Shown: positions 24,388 through 33,898 of the stretch, one piece after another | Layout of the letters: each line of letters opens with the position of its first letter | How positions within the stretch are numbered: position 1 is the stretch's first letter | Assembly (NCBI GenBank): GCA_024235035.1 | Contig: JACKNE010000016.1 | Location: forward strand, 1-64,000 | Length of the DNA stretch: 64,000 bases | Origin: Gammaproteobacteria bacterium | GTDB lineage: Bacteria; Pseudomonadota; Gammaproteobacteria; Competibacterales; Competibacteraceae | Reading direction: 5' to 3' | Program-made: the position numbers and the translations under genes | Notes under the pieces: model-generated | The model's database searches: none | Seen by the model: the letters and a program-made list of their open reading frames with translations, nothing else | Told to the model about the DNA's origin: nothing

Positions 24388-24416
24388 ATTATCAGAATCG
24401 AGGAGTGTTACGTCAA
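24388..24416 (-). promoter_or_regulatory. Sigma-70 promoter of the rtcB transcript
   Basis: On the minus strand TTGACG (24416-24411) and GATAAT (24393-24388) are separated by exactly 17 nt. The predicted start near 24381 leaves a leader of about 235 nt before rtcB. Confidence 0.7.
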
Positions 24417-24468
24417 ATTCTGTGATGGTTTTTTTTATGCCTCATTCCTGCCCTATAGAGATGCTTCT

Positions 24469-25905
24469 ATGCTTCAGATTTTCAACAGCCTGACCCGTCA
24501 GAAAGAAGAGTTCCATCCCATCGAGCCGGGTAAGGTGCGGATGTATGTCTGCGGCATGACCGTTTACGATTACTGTCATGTCGGCCATGCGCGGGTGATG
24601 GTGGTATTCGATGTCGTACTGCGCTGGTTGCGGGGCAGAGGTTATGACGTGACCTACGTGCGCAACATCACCGACATCGATGACAAGATCATCCGTCGCG
24701 CTCAGGAAAACGGCGAGGATTTTCATGTCTTGGCCGATCGTTTCATCCAGGCCATGCATGAGGATCTGGACGCTCTGGATATTCTGCCGCCGACTCAGGA
24801 GCCTCGCGCCACTGAAGCGATGACCGATATGATCGCTATGATTCAAACCCTACTGGCTAAAGGCTTCGCCTATGTCGGCGTCAGCGGCGATGTGTACTAT
24901 GACGTGAGCCGTTTTGACCGTTATGGGCAATTAGCCAACAAAAAGCTAGATGATCTACGGGCGGGGGCGCGGATCGGGGTCGAAGAAGCCAAGGACGATC
25001 CACTGGATTTCGTGCTATGGAAAGCGGTGAAGCCGGGCGAGCCAAGTTGGCCATCACCGTGGGGAGACGGTCGGCCAGGCTGGCACATCGAGTGCTCAAC
25101 GATGTCCACCCGCTGCCTGGGTGAACATTTCGACATTCACGGCGGCGGCATGGACTTGAAGTTCCCACACCATGAAAACGAGATTGCTCAATCCGAGGCT
25201 GCTAATGACCAGCCTTATGTGAATGTCTGGATGCACAATGGCTTTGTTCAGGTGAACGAGGAAAAGATGTCCAAGTCACTGGGCAACTTTTTCACGGTGC
25301 GTGATGTTCTGCAACGCTATCAACCGGAAGTCGTGCGGTTGTTCATCCTGTCCAGTCATTACCGAGGGCCGCTGAATTACGCCGATGAGAATTTGGATCA
25401 TGCCAAGGCTTCGCTAAATCGGCTTTATACCGCCTTGCGTGGCTTACCGACGGTGGAAGCACCTGTCGAGGAAAGCTGGCGAGCACGCTTTTCTCAAGCG
25501 ATGGATGACGATTTCAATACTCCCGAAGCGCTGGCGGTACTTTTCGATCTGGCACGAGAAATAAATCGGTTGCGGGTGGTTGATGAAGCAGCGGCGTCCA
25601 CGTTGAGTGCATCATTAAGGTACCTAGGTGCATTTTTAGGGTTGTTACAGAGTAAACCGGAAACATTTTTTCAGAATGCACCGTCCGTTATGGGCACTAG
25701 ACATGCGACCGAACAAGGAGATTCAGCGGCTTTCGTCGAAACCGATACCCTGCCCGATGCCAGGATCGATGCATTGATCGTCGAGCGCACCGCCGCACGT
25801 AGGGCGAAGAATTGGGCCGAAGCGGATCGTATTCGCAGCGTGTTACAGGAAGCGGGGATTATCCTCGAAGATACTTCGAAAGACACCATTTGGCGTCGAA
25901 AGTGA
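24469..25905 (+). CDS. cysS: Cysteinyl-tRNA synthetase
   Basis: A 478-residue class I aminoacyl-tRNA synthetase that charges tRNA-Cys. The HIGH-type motif is HVGH at 37-40 and KMSKS is at 266-270. The zinc site is visible: C28 in MYVCGMTVYD, the Cys in GWHIECSTMS, and the histidines of KFPHHENE. Length is a little above the usual 460 because of an insertion around 395-430 before the tRNA-binding C-terminal domain. It is transcribed away from rtcB and is followed by a five-gene tRNA cluster, a conserved neighbourhood before tig. Confidence 0.97.
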   Translation: MLQIFNSLTRQKEEFHPIEPGKVRMYVCGMTVYDYCHVGHARVMVVFDVVLRWLRGRGYDVTYVRNITDIDDKIIRRAQENGEDFHVLADRFIQAMHEDLDALDILPPTQEPRATEAMTDMIAMIQTLLAKGFAYVGVSGDVYYDVSRFDRYGQLANKKLDDLRAGARIGVEEAKDDPLDFVLWKAVKPGEPSWPSPWGDGRPGWHIECSTMSTRCLGEHFDIHGGGMDLKFPHHENEIAQSEAANDQPYVNVWMHNGFVQVNEEKMSKSLGNFFTVRDVLQRYQPEVVRLFILSSHYRGPLNYADENLDHAKASLNRLYTALRGLPTVEAPVEESWRARFSQAMDDDFNTPEALAVLFDLAREINRLRVVDEAAASTLSASLRYLGAFLGLLQSKPETFFQNAPSVMGTRHATEQGDSAAFVETDTLPDARIDALIVERTAARRAKNWAEADRIRSVLQEAGIILEDTSKDTIWRRK

Positions 25906-25996
25906 AAATCGGCTTGACGGTGCCAGGTTTCGCCAATAAAATCCCATCTTCCTGCATGGAGGCGCGAGAATCATCAGTATCAACGACCGATAGTGA

Positions 25997-26073
25997 CGGG
26001 GTATAGCGCAGCCTGGTAGCGCACCTGCTTTGGGAGCAGGGGGTCGTGGGTTCAAATCCCCCTACCCCGACCA
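25997..26073 (+). tRNA. tRNA-Pro (anticodon TGG)
   Basis: Acceptor CGGGGTA pairs with TACCCCG, the anticodon loop is TTTGGGA, the T-loop is GGTTCAAAT, and CCA is encoded. It is first of a five-tRNA cluster. Confidence 0.97.
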
Positions 26074-26104
26074 GTCGGTGGGTTGATTGGCGGCTTGTGG
26101 CAAC

Positions 26105-26181
<77 letters not shown>

Positions 26182-26210
26182 GTTCCCGGCCGGTAGTTGG
26201 AGTCATCGAT

Positions 26211-26287
26211 GGTGGGCGTAGCTCAGTTGGTAGAGCCCCGGATTGTGGATCCGGTCGTCGTGGGTTCGAGTCCCATCGTCCACCCCA
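26211..26287 (+). tRNA. tRNA-His (anticodon GTG)
   Basis: The anticodon stem CCGGA/TCCGG holds GTG. The extra G at 26211 opposite C73 is the His identity element and is encoded, as is CCA. Confidence 0.97.
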
Positions 26288-26341
26288 AATTCAGACTTGT
26301 TTTACGGAACACCCTTAGTTCCATGCATCATAATCAGCTTT

Positions 26342-26417
<76 letters not shown>

Positions 26418-26581
26418 TTAATGTTTCAAGTGTATCCCTTCCCTTGTTGTCGACTATCCTGAGTCCTGCTGCAAGTCAATTCCTGTTTCGGGATGGACGC
26501 TGTCTTGTATACTGGCGCTTGACGGTGGCGGCTCTTACCAGGATAGAGATTGCCAGGTCGGCGGCGGGTCGCACGCTCACT

Positions 26582-26666
26582 GCGAAAGTGGCGGAACCGG
26601 TAGACGCGCTGGATTTAGGTTCCAGTGGGGTAACCCGTGAGAGTTCGAGTCTCTCCTTTCGCACCA
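26582..26666 (+). tRNA. tRNA-Leu (anticodon TAG)
   Basis: An 85-nt class II tRNA with a long variable arm. Acceptor GCGAAAG pairs with CTTTCGC, the anticodon region CTGGATTTAGGTTCCAG gives TAG, and CCA is encoded. Confidence 0.96.
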
Positions 26667-26782
26667 TTCACGTCCGCACGTTTAGGAAAAACGGTTCCGT
26701 CTGTATTCTGACAGGCGGTTGGAGTCGTGGGCAAATTCGCCCAATACCACTCTCTATAACAACAGGTTTTTGAGGTGTATCA

Positions 26783-28183
26783 ATGCAGGTTTCAGTTGAA
26801 GCGCTGAACGATCTGGAACGCCGAGTTACCGTGCAAGTGCCTGCCGAAAAGGTAGCGAACGAAATCCAGGATCGGCTGCAAACCCTATCCCGACAGGTCA
26901 AAATGGCTGGTTTCCGTCCGGGTAAGGTGCCGCTTAAGATGGTCAAGCGGTTGCATGGCGACCAAGTGCAATACGAGGTTGTCAGCGAACTGATGGAGCA
27001 CAGCTTGCGTGAAGCGCTGATTCAAGAGAAGTTGAACCCGCTTAGTCAACCGAAGATCGAGCCTAAACCTCTGGAGGAAGGACAGGATTTTGAATACTCC
27101 GTTACTTTTGAGGTTATGCCTGAGTTTGAGGCGACCGGCTTCGAAACCGTTCAAGTCGAGCGACCAACGGCGGAAGTGACTGAACAGGATATCGACCAAA
27201 TGGTCGAATCTCTGCGCTGGCAACGGGCGGACTGGAGCCTTGTGGAGCGTCCGGCTAACTTGAATGATCGGTTGCAACTCGACTTGCACGGCACTATCGA
27301 TGGTCAGCCTCTTGCAAACGATCAGGGCAAAGATATTACATTGATTTTGGGTAGAAAGGCGACGTTTCCAGAGCTGGAGGAAAAGCTGATTGGTCTCAGC
27401 TCTGGTGCAGAAGCGGAATTTGATCTCACCTTTCCACAGGATTATCCTGCTGGTGGCGTCGCTGGCAAGACCGCTCATATACAGGTCAAGCTCCATCGTG
27501 TTGAGGAGGCAACCCTACCCGATGTAGATGACGCTTTCGCCGAAGGCTTTGATGTTCGCGAGGGCGGTGTGGCTGGGTTACGCCAGTCGCTGCGCGACAA
27601 TATGGAGCGTGAACTGCGCGAAGGTATTAAAGCGATGGTCAAAAAACAGGTGATGCAAGGGTTGCTGGAAGCTAACCAGATTCCATTGCCTAAGATATTG
27701 GTTGAGCAGGAGATTAACTACCTGGCGCACCAAATGATGAATATTCCCTCCAATACCGAGGATAACGATAAGATCAAGCATATTAAGCATCAACTGTTTG
27801 GCGCCGAAGCCCGACGCCGGCTCACCCTTAGCTTGCTGATTTCCGATCTGGCGACAAGGCATCATATCGAACTCGATGAACAACGAGTGCGTGCCTACCT
27901 GGAATCTGTGGCAGCTGCCTATGAAGAGCCTGACGAATGGATACGCTCGTGCGAGCAAGACGCACAGGCGCTTAACAATATCCGTGGTCTGGTATTCGAA
28001 GATCAAATAATCGAATGGGTGCTAGATAGAGCGCAACTCACTGAGAAGAAAAGCACCTTTTCAGAAGTGACCGCTCCTTTGCAGCAGCCGGCGATTCTGA
28101 CCGATCCGGGGCTTGTCGGTGCTGAAACGGTACCTTCTCCTCAACCGCCAGTTTCCTTGACCGATCAGGAGTCTTCCTTATGA
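26783..28183 (+). CDS. tig: Trigger factor
   Basis: A 466-residue ribosome-bound chaperone and peptidyl-prolyl isomerase. The ribosome-docking signature GFRPGKVP is near 45-52. The FKBP-like domain (about 150-245) follows, and the rest is the helical chaperone arms. It is about 30 residues longer than the usual 432 because of a Pro/Ser/Thr-rich tail after residue 430. A ribosome site (GAGGTG) precedes the ATG. Its stop overlaps the clpP start (ATGA), so tig and clpP are translationally coupled. Confidence 0.97.
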   Translation: MQVSVEALNDLERRVTVQVPAEKVANEIQDRLQTLSRQVKMAGFRPGKVPLKMVKRLHGDQVQYEVVSELMEHSLREALIQEKLNPLSQPKIEPKPLEEGQDFEYSVTFEVMPEFEATGFETVQVERPTAEVTEQDIDQMVESLRWQRADWSLVERPANLNDRLQLDLHGTIDGQPLANDQGKDITLILGRKATFPELEEKLIGLSSGAEAEFDLTFPQDYPAGGVAGKTAHIQVKLHRVEEATLPDVDDAFAEGFDVREGGVAGLRQSLRDNMERELREGIKAMVKKQVMQGLLEANQIPLPKILVEQEINYLAHQMMNIPSNTEDNDKIKHIKHQLFGAEARRRLTLSLLISDLATRHHIELDEQRVRAYLESVAAAYEEPDEWIRSCEQDAQALNNIRGLVFEDQIIEWVLDRAQLTEKKSTFSEVTAPLQQPAILTDPGLVGAETVPSPQPPVSLTDQESSL

Positions 28184-28818
28184 GCGAAAGCACAGCTTCG
28201 GCAACGATTCGGGCGCTCAATCTCGTGCCTATCGTAGTAGAGCAGACCGCGCGTGGTGAGCGGGCTTATGATATCTACTCCCGTTTGCTCAAAGAGCGCG
28301 TGGTGTTCCTGATCGGGCCCGTCGAGGATTACGCCGCAAATCTGGTCGTCGCTCAGTTGTTGTTTCTGGAAGCGGAGAACCCGGATAAGGATATTCACCT
28401 TTATATCAACTCACCGGGGGGATCCGTCAGTGCCGGCTTGGCTATCTATGACACCATGCAGTTTATCAAGCCGGATATCAGCACCATGTGTGTGGGGCAG
28501 GCCGCTAGCATGGGTGCTTTACTGCTGACGGGTGGAACAAAGGGTAAGCGGTTTTGCTTGCCCCACTCGCGTATCATGATTCATCAGCCTCTGGGTGGTT
28601 TCCAGGGACAAGCCAGTGATATCGACATTCATGCTCGGGAGATCCTATTGGTTCGAGACCGGCTCAACCGTATTCTAGCTCGGCACACGGCTCAACCCGT
28701 CGAGAGAATTGCAGTGGATACCGACCGCGATAACTTCATGGGTGGCGCCGAAGCGGTTGAGTACGGTTTAATTGACGCTGTGCTCAACCAACGCCTCCCG
28801 GCAGTGGCAGCAGGCTGA
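28180..28818 (+). CDS. clpP: ATP-dependent Clp protease proteolytic subunit
   Basis: A 212-residue serine peptidase that forms the tetradecameric degradation chamber. The catalytic Ser110 sits in GQAASMGALLL and His135 in RIMIHQPLGG, with the acidic partner in the later DTDRDN block. The substrate-positioning sequence SPGGSVSAG is intact. It starts within the tig stop codon and precedes clpX by 81 nt, the usual partner that unfolds substrates for it. Confidence 0.98.
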   Translation: MSESTASATIRALNLVPIVVEQTARGERAYDIYSRLLKERVVFLIGPVEDYAANLVVAQLLFLEAENPDKDIHLYINSPGGSVSAGLAIYDTMQFIKPDISTMCVGQAASMGALLLTGGTKGKRFCLPHSRIMIHQPLGGFQGQASDIDIHAREILLVRDRLNRILARHTAQPVERIAVDTDRDNFMGGAEAVEYGLIDAVLNQRLPAVAAG

Positions 28819-28899
28819 TTTCGATTTCTTAATGATACCGGTTACGCAGGCGAGGGAGTGTCGCGGCCGCGATGATCGCGCGACGATGAGGGTGGCAAA

Positions 28900-30186
28900 A
28901 TGGGTAGAAACCGAAGCGACAGAAGCGAAGACGATAAGCTGTTGTACTGTTCCTTTTGTGGTAAAAGCCAACATGAGGTGCGTAAGCTGATTGCTGGGCC
29001 AAATGTATTTATTTGTGATGAATGCGTCGAGTTATGCAATGACATCATTCGTGAAGAGATGGAAGAGACTGCGCCAGCTACTGTTAGTCGCTTGCCCAAA
29101 CCGCATGATATCAAACAGATTCTTGATGAATATGTGATTGGTCAAGAGCGTGCCAAGAAGGTTTTGTCAGTCGCCGTCTACAATCATTATAAACGTCAGG
29201 AATTACAACAAGCTAGTCGAGGTCGTACCCCTGATATTGAGGTAACTAAAAGTAATATTTTGCTGATTGGTCCTACTGGTTCGGGCAAGACGCTGCTGGC
29301 GGAGACTTTGGCCCGTTTGTTGAATGTCCCTTTTACTATCGCCGATGCCACTACACTGACCGAGGCGGGTTATGTTGGCGAAGATGTGGAAAACATTATC
29401 CAGAAATTGTTGCAAAAATGTGATTATGATGTTGAAAGAGCACAGACCGGCATCGTTTATATTGACGAAATCGACAAAATTTCCCGAAAATCTGACAATC
29501 CTTCTATCACTCGTGACGTTTCGGGTGAAGGTGTACAACAAGCTTTGTTGAAATTGATTGAAGGAACCCTCGCCTCGGTGCCACCACAAGGTGGGCGCAA
29601 ACATCCACAACAGGAGTTTCTGCAAGTAGACACTAGTAATATCTTATTTATTTGTGGTGGTGCATTCGCTGGTCTGGATAAGGTCATCCGTAGCCGTTCC
29701 GAGCAAGGTGGAATCGGATTTTCAGCGGAAGTCAAGAGTAAAGAGGGCGGCAAGAGCGTTGGCGAGGTGCTGATGGAAGTTGAGCCGGAGGACCTGATCA
29801 AATATGGTCTGATCCCGGAATTTGTTGGCCGGTTGCCGGTTGTGGCGACCCTGACCGAATTGGATGAGCATGCCCTGGTGCGCATTCTGACCGAGCCCAA
29901 GAATGCCATTACTAAACAATTCAAGAAATTGTTTGAGATGGAGGGCAGTGAATTGGAGCTGCGCGATGATGCGCTAAAGGCCATAGCACACCGAGCTATG
30001 GAACGTAAGACCGGGGCGCGAGGTCTTAGAACTATTCTGGAGCATATTTTGCTGGATACGATGTACGATTTACCCAGCATGCAAGATGTTCACAAGGTGG
30101 TGATTGACGATACCGTGGTGGAAGGCCGTGCTAAACCTTATTTCATCTATGAAAATGTTGAGCGGCGTGTTGCTAGCCACGACTGA
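28900..30186 (+). CDS. clpX: ATP-dependent Clp protease ATP-binding subunit ClpX
   Basis: A 428-residue AAA+ unfoldase. The N-terminal zinc-binding domain has C17, C20, C39 and C42. Walker A GPTGSGKT is near 124-131 and Walker B IVYIDEIDKI near 185. The IGF-type ClpP-docking loop is seen as GGIGFSAEV. Length is normal. A long hairpin after the stop (30257-30299) probably ends the tig-clpP-clpX transcript. Confidence 0.98.
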   Translation: MGRNRSDRSEDDKLLYCSFCGKSQHEVRKLIAGPNVFICDECVELCNDIIREEMEETAPATVSRLPKPHDIKQILDEYVIGQERAKKVLSVAVYNHYKRQELQQASRGRTPDIEVTKSNILLIGPTGSGKTLLAETLARLLNVPFTIADATTLTEAGYVGEDVENIIQKLLQKCDYDVERAQTGIVYIDEIDKISRKSDNPSITRDVSGEGVQQALLKLIEGTLASVPPQGGRKHPQQEFLQVDTSNILFICGGAFAGLDKVIRSRSEQGGIGFSAEVKSKEGGKSVGEVLMEVEPEDLIKYGLIPEFVGRLPVVATLTELDEHALVRILTEPKNAITKQFKKLFEMEGSELELRDDALKAIAHRAMERKTGARGLRTILEHILLDTMYDLPSMQDVHKVVIDDTVVEGRAKPYFIYENVERRVASHD

Positions 30187-30588
30187 TTCTGCCAGTTGAT
30201 GTTATCGCAGTGGTACAAATGATCTTTAGAATGTCCTAGGTGGTTTCCTTAAATAAAAACTCTCGGTGGGACGAGCATAGCCCGTCCCACCGAGAGTTTG
30301 ATGGATATCACCTTTTTCGGAAATCGTCTGAGGGCAAAGTTAGAGATTGTTAAATTGTTATCGTGGGACAGGTTTTCAGCCAGTCTGACTCGCGAGCATG
30401 GCTTTATCAAAGAATCGCTTATTCCAATCAGCTTGGCAGGCTAATGCACTCCAGATCGTAATCTTGTGTTGAAGATCATCAGTGCTGTCGCTTTTTCCAG
30501 GTGACCACTGTGCCAAATTGACATCACCCATGATCGATGGCCGTGGCCAGTTTAGCGGCCCGGTTAACCGCACCAGGAACAGCCCGCC
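30187..30588. other. Gap between clpX and lon
   Basis: The first 110 nt hold the clpX-proximal hairpin. The remaining 290 nt should carry the lon promoter, but I could not identify a convincing sigma-70 or sigma-32 element. An 83-codon minus-strand frame (30376-30627) runs through it and into lon; it is not recognised and has no support beyond being open. Confidence 0.4.
30257..30299 (+). terminator. clpX: Long perfect hairpin after clpX
   Basis: Perfect 17-bp arms (AAACTCTCGGTGGGACG at 30257-30273 and its complement at 30283-30299) with a 9-nt loop. The U-tract is short (TTT), so termination may rely on stem strength. The structure may also protect the 3' end of the clpX message. Confidence 0.7.
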
Positions 30589-33033
30589 ATGAAGCAGAAC
30601 ACTACGTTTGATCATTTGCCTAGTCATGTGTTGATGCCGGTTTTACCGCTTCGCGATGTGGTCATCTATCCACATATGGTGATCCCACTGTTCGTCGGTC
30701 GCGAGAAATCTATTCATGCTCTCGATCTGGCAATGCAGAGCAATAAACGCATCGTTTTGGTTGCGCAGCGCGGGGCAGAGGTGGACGATCCAGGAATCGA
30801 TGATTTATACGACATTGGCACTCTGTCGAATATCTTGCAATTACTGCGATTGCCAGACGGTACGGTCAAGGTCTTGGTAGAAGGTAGCCAGCGGGTATGC
30901 ATCCATCGTTTCACTGAGACTCAATCTTGCTTCATTGCCAACATATCGCTGTTGGAGCCGATATCTGAGGAAGGTGAATCACAGGAAGCGCAAGCGTTGG
31001 TGCGCTCGCTGCTCGGTACCTTTGATCAGTACGTCAAGCTCAATAAGAAAATCCCTGGCGAAGTACTGACCTCGATTTCTGGTATCGACGATCCAGGTCG
31101 GCTAGCGGATACTATCGCCGCTCACATGACGCTTAAGCTCGACGAAAAACAAAAAATTTTAGAAATTCAAGATCTGCGTGAGCGTCTCGAATGCCTGTTA
31201 GCCCTGATCGAGGGCGAAATCGACATTCTGCAAGTCGAGAAGCGTATCCGTTCGCGAGTGAAGCAGCAAATGGAAAAAACCCAGCGCGAGTACTATCTGA
31301 ATGAGCAGATGAAAGCTATTCAGAAGGAACTTGGTGATCTGGAGGATGTGCCTAATGAAATTGAGGATCTCGCCCAACGGATTGAAAAAGCTGGAATGCC
31401 CAAGGAAGCTAAGGCCAAGGCGCAGACTGAGCTGAATAAGCTGAAGATGATGTCGCCTATGTCCGCCGAGGCGACCGTAGTGCGCAACTATGTGGACTGG
31501 TTGGTCAGCGTACCCTGGAAAAAGCGCACTAAAATTCATCAGAATCTAGTCGCTGCCGAAGGTATCCTGGAAGCCGATCACTATGATCTGGAGAAAGTCA
31601 AGGAACGGATTCTCGAGTATCTAGCCGTGCAGCAGAGGGCGCGCAAGCTCAAAGGGCCGATTCTCTGTTTGGTGGGGCCGCCTGGGGTGGGTAAGACCTC
31701 GCTGGGGCGGTCTATCGCCCGTGCCACCAACCGGAAATTTGTGCGGATGTCATTGGGTGGGGTGCGTGATGAGGCGGAAATTCGTGGTCATCGTCGCACC
31801 TATATTGGCTCGCTGCCAGGTAAGATTATCCAGAACCTAGTCAAGGTTGAAGTGCGTAACCCGCTGTTCCTGTTCGACGAGATTGACAAGATGTCAATGG
31901 ATTTTCGCGGCGATCCGTCATCGGCATTGTTGGAGGTTCTTGATCCTGAACAGAACAATACCTTCAGCGACCACTATATGGAGGTCGATTTTGATCTGTC
32001 GGATGTGATGTTTGTCGCAACCGCCAATTCGCTGAGCATCCCGCCGCCACTATTGGATCGCATGGAGGTCATTCGCATTCCGGGTTATACCGAAGACGAG
32101 AAACTCAATATCGCTTCGCGCTATCTGGTCGCCAAACAGATGACCAATCATGGTTTGAAGAAGGGTGAGTTGGAGATTACCGGGGATGCTGTCCTCGATA
32201 TCATCCGCTTCTATACCCGAGAAGCTGGAGTGCGGAATCTGGAGCGAGAAATCGCTAAGATCTGTCGCAAGGTAGTTAAAGAAATTACCTTGAAGCCGGT
32301 CGAGAACATCATCACTGTCACACCCAGTGGATTGGAAAAATATCTAGGTGTACGACGATTCCGCTACGGTCTGGCTGAAGAGCAAGACCAGATTGGGCAG
32401 GTGACCGGACTGGCCTGGACCGAGGTAGGTGGTGAACTGCTGAGTATTGAAGCGGCCCTAGTGCCCGGCAAGGGCAAGCTGATCCATACCGGCCAATTGG
32501 GTGAAGTCATGCAGGAATCCATTCAGGCGGCGATGACCGTGGTCCGTAGTCGCGTTGAAGCGCTTGGCGTCGATCCGGAGTTCTATCAGAAGCTTGATGT
32601 GCATATTCATGTTCCGGAAGGCGCGACGCCAAAAGATGGCCCAAGTGCTGGTATCGGCATGTGTACAGCGCTGATCTCGGTGCTCACTCGCATCCCGGTG
32701 CATGCCAATGTGGCGATGACTGGTGAAATCACCTTGCGCGGCGAGGTGTTGCCAATTGGCGGTTTGAAAGAGAAATTGCTGGCGGCTCATCGAGGCAGCA
32801 TTTCGACCGTGGTGATTCCCGAGGAGAACCGCAAGGATCTGACCGAGATTCCGGCCAATATCCTGGCCAAGCTGGACGTGCGCCCGGTGCGCTGGATCGA
32901 CCAGGTGTTGGAAATTGCCCTGCAGACGCTGCCACAACCCTGTTCCCAGGGGACAACTGAATCAGGGGAGCCTGCAACACCGGAATCTGCAGTCAAAACA
33001 AGCAATGCACTGGAGGGAGTACGTGCTCATTGA
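30589..33033 (+). CDS. lon: ATP-dependent protease Lon
   Basis: An 814-residue AAA+ serine protease of the cytosol. The N-terminal LON domain starts MPVLPLRDVVIYPHMVIP. Walker A GPPGVGKT is near 363-370, followed by a Walker B FLFDEIDKM. The Ser/Lys dyad is S686 in PKDGPSAGIGM and K729 in GGLKEKLL. The length is about 30 residues above the usual 784. The ATG at 30589 has no clear ribosome site; an ATG 45 nt further in (codon 16) is an alternative. hupB follows, as in many gammaproteobacteria. Confidence 0.97.
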   Translation: MKQNTTFDHLPSHVLMPVLPLRDVVIYPHMVIPLFVGREKSIHALDLAMQSNKRIVLVAQRGAEVDDPGIDDLYDIGTLSNILQLLRLPDGTVKVLVEGSQRVCIHRFTETQSCFIANISLLEPISEEGESQEAQALVRSLLGTFDQYVKLNKKIPGEVLTSISGIDDPGRLADTIAAHMTLKLDEKQKILEIQDLRERLECLLALIEGEIDILQVEKRIRSRVKQQMEKTQREYYLNEQMKAIQKELGDLEDVPNEIEDLAQRIEKAGMPKEAKAKAQTELNKLKMMSPMSAEATVVRNYVDWLVSVPWKKRTKIHQNLVAAEGILEADHYDLEKVKERILEYLAVQQRARKLKGPILCLVGPPGVGKTSLGRSIARATNRKFVRMSLGGVRDEAEIRGHRRTYIGSLPGKIIQNLVKVEVRNPLFLFDEIDKMSMDFRGDPSSALLEVLDPEQNNTFSDHYMEVDFDLSDVMFVATANSLSIPPPLLDRMEVIRIPGYTEDEKLNIASRYLVAKQMTNHGLKKGELEITGDAVLDIIRFYTREAGVRNLEREIAKICRKVVKEITLKPVENIITVTPSGLEKYLGVRRFRYGLAEEQDQIGQVTGLAWTEVGGELLSIEAALVPGKGKLIHTGQLGEVMQESIQAAMTVVRSRVEALGVDPEFYQKLDVHIHVPEGATPKDGPSAGIGMCTALISVLTRIPVHANVAMTGEITLRGEVLPIGGLKEKLLAAHRGSISTVVIPEENRKDLTEIPANILAKLDVRPVRWIDQVLEIALQTLPQPCSQGTTESGEPATPESAVKTSNALEGVRAH

Positions 33034-33062
33034 GGCGGCTGGAGAATGTTTCCGTGCGCTAA

Positions 33063-33091
33063 TTGACACTGCTTTAAACGCCCTGTTATAA
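33063..33091 (+). promoter_or_regulatory. hupB: Sigma-70 promoter of hupB
   Basis: TTGACA (33063-33068) and TTATAA (33086-33091) are separated by 17 nt, close to consensus. The predicted leader of about 90 nt contains a GC-rich hairpin at 33141-33157 (GCGCGGC, loop GGT, GCCGCGC). Confidence 0.75.
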
Positions 33092-33189
33092 GGCGCTTTC
33101 TTGTTGTACTTGCCGGCGCGCTGATTTCTTTAATCCTGCGGCGCGGCGGTGCCGCGCTGAACAACAGATAACACTGCAAAGGAAAGAAT

Positions 33190-33462
33190 ATGAACAAAAC
33201 TGAACTGATCGAGGCTGTTGCCCAGGCATCCGACTTGTCCAAAGCAGCGGCAGGTAAGGCGATTGACGCCGTACTAGATGCCATCAGCAAGGCCCTCAAG
33301 GGGGGAGACACTGTGGTGCTGACCGGCTTTGGTACATTTTCGATACGGGAGCGTCCGGCGCGGACCGGCCATAATCCGAAAACCGGTGAAGCCATGGAGA
33401 TCAAAGCCAGCAAAGCGCCGGTTTTTAAGGCTGGCAAAACGTTCAAGGATACAGTAAAGTAG
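33190..33462 (+). CDS. hupB: DNA-binding protein HU-beta
   Basis: A 90-residue nucleoid protein that bends DNA. It starts MNKTELIEAVAQ, has the DNA-arm core GFGTFSIRERPARTGHNPKT and ends at the usual length. A ribosome site (AAAGGAAAG) precedes the ATG. It has its own strong promoter and sits between lon and a tRNA-Val/Asp/Asp cluster. Confidence 0.98.
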   Translation: MNKTELIEAVAQASDLSKAAAGKAIDAVLDAISKALKGGDTVVLTGFGTFSIRERPARTGHNPKTGEAMEIKASKAPVFKAGKTFKDTVK

Positions 33463-33478
33463 TCGTTCTTTATTTTAA

Positions 33479-33554
33479 GGGTGCTTAGCTCAGTTGGGAG
33501 AGCATCGCCCTTACAAGGCGAGGGTCGGGGGTTCAAGCCCCTCAGCACCCACCA
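33479..33554 (+). tRNA. tRNA-Val (anticodon TAC)
   Basis: Acceptor GGGTGCT pairs with AGCACCC, the anticodon loop CTTACAA gives TAC, and CCA is encoded. It begins only 16 nt after the hupB stop. Confidence 0.97.
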
Positions 33555-33567
33555 CAGTTTAGAATTC

Positions 33568-33644
33568 GGAGCGGTAGTTCAGTCGGTTAGAATACCGGCC
33601 TGTCACGCCGGGGGTCGCGGGTTCGAGTCCCGTCCGCTCCGCCA
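33568..33644 (+). tRNA. tRNA-Asp (anticodon GTC), copy 1
   Basis: Acceptor GGAGCGG pairs with CCGCTCC, the anticodon arm GGCCTGTCACGCC gives GTC, and CCA is encoded. It is identical to the copy at 33700-33776. Confidence 0.97.
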
Positions 33645-33699
33645 ATTTTTGAATTGAGCCTCCCTTTATTCAGGTTGGCCATGGCCAAGTTTTCAGTTT

Positions 33700-33776
33700 G
33701 GAGCGGTAGTTCAGTCGGTTAGAATACCGGCCTGTCACGCCGGGGGTCGCGGGTTCGAGTCCCGTCCGCTCCGCCA
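33700..33776 (+). tRNA. tRNA-Asp (anticodon GTC), copy 2
   Basis: Identical over 77 nt to copy 1, from which it is separated by 55 nt of unrelated sequence. It is followed directly by an intrinsic terminator. Confidence 0.97.
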
Positions 33777-33783
33777 ACTCCTA

Positions 33784-33808
33784 GGGGTGTCGCTTAGACA
33801 CCCCTTTT
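33784..33808 (+). terminator. Intrinsic terminator of the tRNA cluster
   Basis: Stem GGGGTGTC / GACACCCC with loop GCTTA, followed by TTTT. It lies 8 nt after the second tRNA-Asp. Confidence 0.85.
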
Positions 33809-33898
33809 GCGTGCATTTACTACATCTTTCATTTCTCTATGGTGGCTATTTTACTCCCTATTTCCTTCCAGTGATCCGACCTGAAACTGGGTACCGCT

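Noticed and set aside
30376..30627. 83-codon minus-strand frame across the lon upstream region
   Set aside because: It overlaps the first 39 nt of lon, has no recognised motif and no ribosome site, and would have to share the lon promoter region.
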